Shown piece after piece: positions 57,422 through 64,000 of a DNA stretch of 64,000 bases. Below the pieces are notes generated by a model. That model did not search any database. It was not told the origin of the DNA and worked only from the letters and a program-made list of their open reading frames with translations. Numbering within the stretch: the first letter of the stretch is position 1; every line of letters begins with the position of its first letter. The stretch is from Tubulanus polymorphus (lineage: Eukaryota > Nemertea > Palaeonemertea > Tubulaniformes > Tubulanidae): contig NC_134031.1 of the NCBI RefSeq assembly GCF_964204645.1, forward strand, positions 5,687,001 through 5,751,000, in the 5' to 3' direction. Position numbers and translations under genes: made by a program.

Positions 57422-60400
57422 TCAAACGACTTTGTGTTCTTTCGTTGGATCGTGTTCGACCTCGTAGTCGAGGTGCACGAAACACCGTTCGACATTCGGA
57501 AGTTTTTCGATCTTCTGCTGCAGCGGCTCGCCGATGTCGTGCGCGTCCTTCAGCGACATGCCCTCCGGCAACACGATGTCAACCTCAACGAGGAAGTTCG
57601 TGCCAAAGTGGAACGCGCGCACCGTGTCGATGTAGCGAATGTCGTCGTGGTGATGCAAACACAGCCACGTGACGCGTTTGAGAAAGTCGGGCTGCGCCGT
57701 GTAACCGGTTAACATCTTGATTTGCTCTAAACATACGAGATAAAAATATAATCACATTTCATTTCGAAAATAAGATTTAATAACTAAAGGCCAATGTTAT
57801 CCAGTAGTCTTCACCTCACACTTCAGCAGTCAACTTGATAAATCACTCTGTCAGTTAAGAGAATGCTATCGTACCGGGTAACTAATTTTATATCTATTAA
57901 TTATGTCAATTTCATCTATTGTTAACAAGAGCTTTTTCTTAAAAATGTTGAGCGCTTTTTAAGAAATAAAACCATTATTCACAGATTCTATCCTTATACA
58001 TATACATATTCTGACCATATACTCTGGTATTCAAGAAGTTTCACAAATATTCTTCTCAATTTGAAAAAAAATATTGAAATTCATAAATTTTCAAGAGACT
58101 CTCTTCATTTTGTTTTCAGAAAAAACTCTTAGAGTTTAAGAAACCTGAATACTCATCAGTTTTACATGAGGTCAATCTAATTCAAGGAAGAGAAATGCAT
58201 CAATAACTCAACAGTTAAATCAGCAGCCAGTTGCTCAAAAGTTGGGTAGAGTTGTCCAGTAGTGACAATTTAAAGGTCATTGTTTCTAGGGTATTTATCC
58301 GCTGGTTATCTTAACCCAACCTTTGAGCAACTGACCCCTGAATGTTATACCATAGATATTTTGTTTGTACTCACTTAATCCAGTAGCCCACCACGTGATA
58401 AAGATGTATACACTGATTACTATAGCACCTATAGGATCTGCATACTTCCATAATTTAAAAGCTGCAAGTAAATTCATGAGAAACGTTCAATGCGCATTCA
58501 ACTTTAGCAGAGATTGCGCAAGGGCGGATCTAGGATTCTTTGAAGGGGTGGACCTTGAAATCGGAATATGCACTTAATTTGAAAAGGGTAGATTTGGCAA
58601 TGCGAGGGCTGCAAGCAAAACTTTGGTGTAGGTTCTGGTGGCTGTCCCATAGAAACTCAAGACAAACAGCAGCTTTTCTTTGCAGTTGTCTCTACAGTTC
58701 TTTAATTTGCGCAGGAACTTTTCTCTGCACTTTTTTATCAATCACTTACCTATATATCCACATACAAGCGCAACAATATTCGAGAGTACGTCGTTACGAT
58801 GGTCTTGAGCTAAAGCTTCCGATAACGGTGATTTCCAACGCTGACAAACCAAAAACAACACAAGTTTTGATACTGAAAAACAGAGGAACAAATTCAATCG
58901 AGACCTCAGATTTCTACCGTCGCAAGACCCACCCTTAAAGAAAGTACCGCAAATAGTGGTAAATAATTCCTGAAAATTTTCAGAATCACTCGAGATGCTC
59001 AGAAAATGATCCAATTTTTCAAATGTGTAGACGCACTAAAAGGGTTTAATAATACACAAATTGAATCAAAATTAGGATAAGACTGATTTAAACTGAGCAA
59101 GTTTGACTGTACATATACATGTATATGTATTCATAAATACAGTACAAGTATAGGCATACATAAATGGGAACAATCTGCTTTGATGCCAACTGTAATTCTG
59201 CTAACATTTCGCTATCCAGTACTACTAGTAGTTTTTTTCTTTAGTACAAATTGATTTTATTAAACAAGTCAATGGTATACAAAATAAATACATGCTAAGG
59301 TCCAGAGGACATTACAAGCAATTACAATTATAAATGAAATGACAGTGACATTTGACGGTGATCAAAAATTAATAAATGCACGTATACTGATAATTACACT
59401 AAAGGGTGATAATAATAATAGTAATGATAGTAGCAATGAGTTGTAACAATAAACGGAAAATAATAGTAAATGATAATAATAATGATAATAATAATAATGA
59501 TAATGATGATTATCATCATCAGTTAGATTCTTTGGTTTCTAGAAATGAATTTAGCGACAAGACAGATTACTGTTGAGTTTAAATCATAGTTATAGTTATA
59601 ATTATAGTTATACTACTAGTATTGAAAGCTGGTGCATCAAATAAGATAGTTAACCTATATAGCACCACTTGTTTCGTTGCATTTATTCTACACCCCGTTA
59701 ATAAGGCTCCTCTATGAATTTAAATACATGTATTACGGCTCCTCTACGAATTTTATTACATGTATTATTAGACTAAACTCCGGAAAAATGAAGAGCTAGA
59801 AAAGCTGTTGTTCATCAATATGCGCGTTGAGAAACTCCAACTCAACTCATTAGTCATAAATATAAGTATCAATTATTTCATTTACCTATTGTAAATACGA
59901 GAATAACTATAGTAGGAATATCCATGACAGGTGCGCCCTCTTGACCCGGAAGCCCGACCATTGTGACTGTAGTCTGTATCGACTGCCCGATCAACTGAAC
60001 GGAAGCTACCGACATGATGGCGGACAGGATCATAATACTAACAGGTTCAAGTCTTGTTCGTCCTGAAAAACACGACGAGCATATTCATAACGCACTCTAC
60101 AGGCAACAAACGATAAGAGGATAACTTCATAATATCATCGGCAAATACATAAGAAATACAGAAAAATAAGGGATCTTTTTCATCATAGAATGCTTTCAAT
60201 GAATGAAGCAAGCTTTATTGACAAGAGTAGTCCTTAGTAGGTCCCAACTAAGTACTTTTCAAAGCATCTGATTGCAATCAGATAAAGTTTTCCTATCTGA
60301 TTGCAATACACTGCTACCGGCACCAAATAAATCAGTAAACTACTTTCACAGTAGACTGTACCCAACTCGCTACTGCTAGTTAAACACGGTAAACTCTTTA

Positions 60401-63400
60401 TGTCAGTTGAAATTTTGACCCGATTGTAGTCCATAGGCTGCGCACTCGGTCCTAATCCAGAGTTCTTTGACATACCGGTACATAAAATCTGCAGGAGGCC
60501 AGTTGTGTGCAGTTGGGTACAGTCATGATTGCTGTACGGGATTAGTTTCAAAATATATTGAAAATGTCTTAAGAATGGTTTTAAAGTTAAATTTCCAGCA
60601 TTAAACTAACTTTATCGACATGACGTAGAAGTTTAATTTCAAACTTTATGGGCCTATAAAGCCAAGCTCAGGTCGACCAAGGCGCGATCAGATCGTCCGA
60701 TCGAACGGAAGCGAGTCTGCGATTCTTAAATCGGGAATGATTGACCGCAGACCGATTGTAAGCCACATCGTGAGGATAGATCAAGTTCTATTTTCTACCA
60801 CCGATCTTAATGTCGTAGCCAATCAGCGACGAGTGTTGCGTCACATGATTTTTTGGACTCGACAATGATCGAGACATAGTCGATCTGAGCGCTGTAACGA
60901 TCGCGAGACAAACAAATCGGCTATCAGCAGTCATGAGTTTACTACCGCTGTTCTTACGACGATCTGATCGGGTCGCAGGTCGACCTGTCGAGCTTGGCTT
61001 AAGCCAAGACCCACGGTTCTTTGTAGACCGGAATTACCTTTAACCCCAGGGCTAAATCAATTGAAAATGAATTAAGCTAGCCCCCGGATTAAAGGTAATA
61101 CCAGTCTATAAAACCAGCCCCGGGGTTTTTTTGTGCGATAATACGAACCTTGAGGATATGAGTAATGATTACGTTTTTTCACAGCTCTGCTCGTATACCA
61201 AATAACGATACCCGATATAAGATCAACAATACTGTCTACCAGACTAGATATCACAGACAATGAATTTGATAGAATCGCTGCGGCTAGTTTAGCTGCTAAT
61301 AACACCTGAAAAAACGGAGCAAAATTTCAAATACATACAAAAATGTCAGAGAAAGATGTTTTACTCGATGTAAGCCTAGAAAACCATATTCAGGGATAGT
61401 TTTTGACAGCTTAAACTCATGTCAATTCAATTTTCAATTAAATGGAGGCATCGTGAAGCTCGTAACAGCTCGAGATATTTCAATGGTGACATTTTTCTGT
61501 CATTTGCTCAGGGCTCATAAGCTGGCTTGGATTTTATTGATTGTTGATTGGGTTGTTGATACTGATCCTTGTTCAGTCAATTGTTCACTGGAACAACCTC
61601 TGGAAAGTGCTATCAGTAACAAATTGAATTTTGTTCAGTAACATTTCATCGAAATATGAAAGAAATGTTCAAATTAATCAGCAATCAAAATAGTAAGACC
61701 CTCAGTAATATTGTTCACATTTCTGTATGCATCGAACAAATCAAATCAGTATTTCTCGTAATAAAATTGTAACAAACACTGAAAATCAGGAACAGTTGGC
61801 AGCTCTGCTGTCATATTTTGAATTCATTTGCAGATTGAATTACCCGTAAGAACCCTCGTGGGATTATCAACAAACCAGAAGTAAAATTGAAGCCAGTTTA
61901 CGAAACTACTTCAATCAGCAAGGTTTTTGTCAATACTTCTCTACTTAAGTGTGTCCCGTATTTCAATTTTGGTACAAGATAATTTTTGCGTGTTGGGGCC
62001 AGTTGCGCGGTTAAGGTTTAGATCTAAGACCAGCCCCGAAGACCATTTTAGCTCGGTAGCTAATCTAAGAACTTCAGACCGACCACTTTTGAATTTCACT
62101 TTTGAAGTCTCAATTAAAACATTGAATCTCAAAGTTCATAACTTTTACCGAAAAAAACCGTTCATGTTACCATATATCAGAGCGGTGCTTTTGAAACCAT
62201 GCATTATAACACATGAAACACAAAATGCAAGTGCCAGCTTATTTTATTGCAGTGTAAAAAACGAATTAAAAATCGATGCGTTACTCCAGCTGCCATTCCT
62301 CTGTTAATGAAACCATTAATGAACAGGTAATATTGACAGCGTTATGGCTTCAAACATCTGTGCATTTGAAATGAAATACCGGTGTATAGACAGACAGTTC
62401 TCTTGTTCGGGCTTATTTTCAGCGTGTATCTCTCAAAGAATTCAGGATAGGCACTTTTATTTGATTCGCATTTTTCCTGACAATTCCCTTAATGTCCATT
62501 TCTTGAGTGACGTGTACGTTATTTACCCCGACTTGATCCGCTTAGAATCGATTCAATTAGGCCTCACACAATCAAATACGTAAAACTTGAAACGGAAACT
62601 GTTTCATTATACGCACAATCTAGCAATCTTAATAAATTTTCTCAGCTTTTCCTGTTTTTTCCAGATAAAAGTAGAACTTTCAGAACATCAGTAGGAGCGA
62701 CCAGAGTTTTTATTACGACAGACCCAAGTAGTTAGCTAGCCAAGTAAATATTCCGACTTTCAGCTCATATATTTTTAAAGGAATTCTAAAATTTCCCATA
62801 TGAAATGACAGGGCCGGATCCAGGCCACTGCTTGAGTGGTACTCAAGATTTGTAGAAGTGCCCTTCTATTTTTCAAGTTTGTCGTGAAAAAACCCGGTTT
62901 ACAAGGAAGAAATACCTCTGGCGAGTGAGTCATAATCGATGAGTTGATTTGACTTAGATCAGGGATATGTGATTTTGACTTGCACTGACATGTACGTTAT
63001 ATTCCAGGTTGTGAGTAAGGGTTAACTCTTGAGTTAAAATTAGTTCTTTTTCGATGAGTTAACCCCGAGTCAAATCTTAACACAGCACTGCGGAACTGGG
63101 TCCAGGCTAGTATTCTGGTAGTAGATGTAGTAATAAAGATGGTCAATTCGAATATCAAAATAATCGAGGTCAGCATCTCAACTAATTTCCCTGACGTTTC
63201 CCTAATTAAATTGTTAGCTTTCCTTTTAAACAAATTTTTTTGACTACTTCCTGACTTTTTTAAAAGGACAAAAATTCCTCAGTTCTTCCTCCTCCAGGTA
63301 AGTGGCGAAGGCTTTTATTTAATCTTACAGGCTCAAGAGATTTAGTCTCTTCCATTGCTAGCGGTACTTACTATATTGAGAACTAGTGACGCTTTCGCTA

Positions 63401-63613
63401 AAATCCCAGCCGTTCGTTCCATTTTACGCCGTTTGTCGTCGATGGCGCCATCGTCGTCGTTATCGGAGATGCTCGTTTTGAAACAGCGAATCAACTCGTC
63501 CTGGTCTTTGTAGTAACGACGAATTCTACGCGGCAGTTTCTTATCTTCTTTTTTCTTGCCGCGAAACTTCGACGTGAACGTCTCCAGACTCCAAAACGAA
63601 CGAATCGCATTCG
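57422..63613 (-). CDS. Cation diffusion facilitator (metal transporter), 5' partial
   Basis: Six consecutive exons on the minus strand: 63613-63372, 61305-61149, 60062-59886, 58872-58750, 58461-58375 and 57726-57422, all in phase, encoding the C-terminal 363 or so residues. Exon order gives a basic LPRRIRRYYKDQDE segment, TM helices with SSLVDSIVDLISGIVIW, YPQGRTRLEPVSIMILSAIM, ALAQDHRNDVLSNIVALV (the HxxxD half of the metal site) and YADPIGAIVISVYIF. The last exon is the cytosolic dimerisation domain (TVRAFHFGTNFLVEVDIVLP). The DxxxD/HxxxD layout and the YYKDQDE motif match the plant MTP-like, Mn-type CDF branch. It exports divalent metal from the cytosol by proton exchange; the exact metal is inference. 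N-terminal exons were not found by 64000. Confidence 0.92.
58226..58338. repeat. Palindromic repeat family C, copy 2
   Basis: CCAGTTGCTCAAAAGTTGGG on the left faces AACCCAACCTTTGAGCAACTG on the right, with ATCCGCTGGTTAT inside, as in 12901-13163. It lies just downstream of CDF exon 5, in the last intron. Confidence 0.8.
59405..59515. repeat. Imperfect ATA/ATG trinucleotide repeat in intron
   Basis: GATAATAATAATAG-type units interrupted by GTA and GAT steps, followed by TTATCATCATC. It lies in the CDF intron between 58872 and 59886. Confidence 0.85.
60659..61000. repeat. 342-bp foldback MITE
   Basis: AAGCCAAGCTC at 60659 faces GAGCTTGGCTT ending 61000. Internal GGTCGACC and GCGATCAGATCGTC / GACGATCTGATCG segments extend the arms. 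It lies in the CDF intron between the exons at 60062 and 61149. No coding frame. Confidence 0.8.
61021..61123. repeat. Palindromic repeat family B, copy 3
   Basis: GTAGACCGGAATTACCTTTA on the left and TAAAGGTAATACCAGTCTA on the right flank AATCAATTGAAAATGAATTA. Its right edge is only 26 bp from the donor of the CDF exon at 61149. Confidence 0.85.
61602..61806. repeat. MITE family D, copy 2
   Basis: Direct-orientation relative of 54769-54979 (GTGCTATCAGTAACAAATTG, TATTTCTCGTAATAAAAT, AACAGTTGGCAGCTC); the left terminus is missing. It lies in a CDF intron. Confidence 0.85.
63003..63106. repeat. Palindromic repeat family A, copy 4
   Basis: TCCAGGTTGTGAGTAAGG on the left and CGGAACTGGGTCCAGG on the right, with GTTAACTC and GAGTTAA blocks. 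It lies in a CDF intron; the left end is eroded. Confidence 0.65.
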
Positions 63614-64000
63614 CTGTTCAGAAAATGAAACATAAACAGACCGTATAAACTTCTTTATATATTTACCTGAACAATTGAGTCAAAATGGTATCCTTAAGTG
63701 GGAGAGAGTAAATGGGCGAAATAACACCTTCAAATACTTTTTGTCTTGGCTTTGGTAAACTATGCCCATTCTATAAAAACAAAACCTTCTAGGCCCTAGG
63801 GTCACTAGTGGCTTGCCTCGGATCAGGCAGGACCAATAAGGACCGACGATTATTATTATTATTATTATTATACAATATTTATATAGCGCCTTAATCCAAA
63901 AATGGCTTTACAAATAAAAACATTAAGCTAAAAACATCTTACAAAACATTTAAAAAAAGCACATGAAGAATTTAGTTAAAATGTCTGGTGAAAAGTTCAG
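63614..64000. other. Upstream of CDF exon; no exon recognised
   Basis: The intron upstream of the CDF exon at 63372-63613 begins here. A minus-strand repeat tail lies at 63850-63915: GGATTAAGGCGCTATATAAA followed by ATT repeats, as in the LINE at 29937-29990. No preceding CDF exon could be placed. Confidence 0.5.
63850..63915 (-). repeat. LINE/SINE-type 3' tail with (ATT)n
   Basis: On the minus strand GGCGCTATATAAATATTGTA precedes an ATT run, resembling the 3' end of the LINE at 28893-29978 (GCGCTATATAAGATCC then ATT). The rest of the inserted element would lie toward 64000. Confidence 0.7.

Overview
The window is a piece of an animal genome. Genes are split by GT-AG introns, intergenic DNA is AT-rich and full of short interspersed repeats, there is a truncated non-LTR retrotransposon plus a tRNA-derived SINE, and the families present (Dispatched-type RND protein, MATE transporters, RNA polymerase II subunit RPB4, a cation diffusion facilitator, a thrombospondin-type secreted protein) fit a marine invertebrate. 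A spiralian such as an annelid, mollusc or brachiopod is my guess, but nothing in the sequence fixes the phylum.

Layout. 1-10.7 kb: no confidently recognised gene; repeats, palindromes and two weak candidate terminal exons. 10.8-11.5 kb: two identical tRNA-Asn(GTT) genes in a local duplication. 11.96-18.83 kb (-): a complete ten-exon Dispatched-like gene (1301 aa), reconstructed with all intron phases consistent. 20.08-24.78 kb (-): a berberine-bridge-type FAD oxidase with signal peptide and likely GPI signal, carrying a nonsense codon and a frameshift. 26.8-32.1 kb (+): two tandem paralogues of a secreted Cys-rich protein of unknown function, separated by a LINE fragment and a long microsatellite. 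32.9-43.3 kb (-): a tandem MATE transporter array, three intact intronless coding regions flanked by a deleted copy at each end. 44.66-45.27 kb (-): a GNAT acetyltransferase. 47.8-49.5 kb (+): a small secreted TSP1 protein. 50.0-53.5 kb (+): POLR2D (RPB4), four exons, complete. 57.4-63.6 kb (-): the C-terminal six exons of a cation diffusion facilitator whose 5' end is not found in the window.

The genes do not form an operon or an obvious pathway. The MATE array, the secreted paralogue pair and the oxidase (extracellular or transport roles) look like fast-turnover accessory loci; POLR2D, the CDF and the Dispatched-like gene are stable metazoan families. The repeat content is the most unusual part: several families of palindromic or terminal-inverted-repeat elements, a ~280-bp repeat that sits upstream of both secreted paralogues, SINE and LINE copies sharing the same 3' tail, and a 194-bp palindrome at 54.1-54.3 kb that contains a near-canonical minimal hammerhead ribozyme of the kind known from Penelope-like elements and retrozymes.
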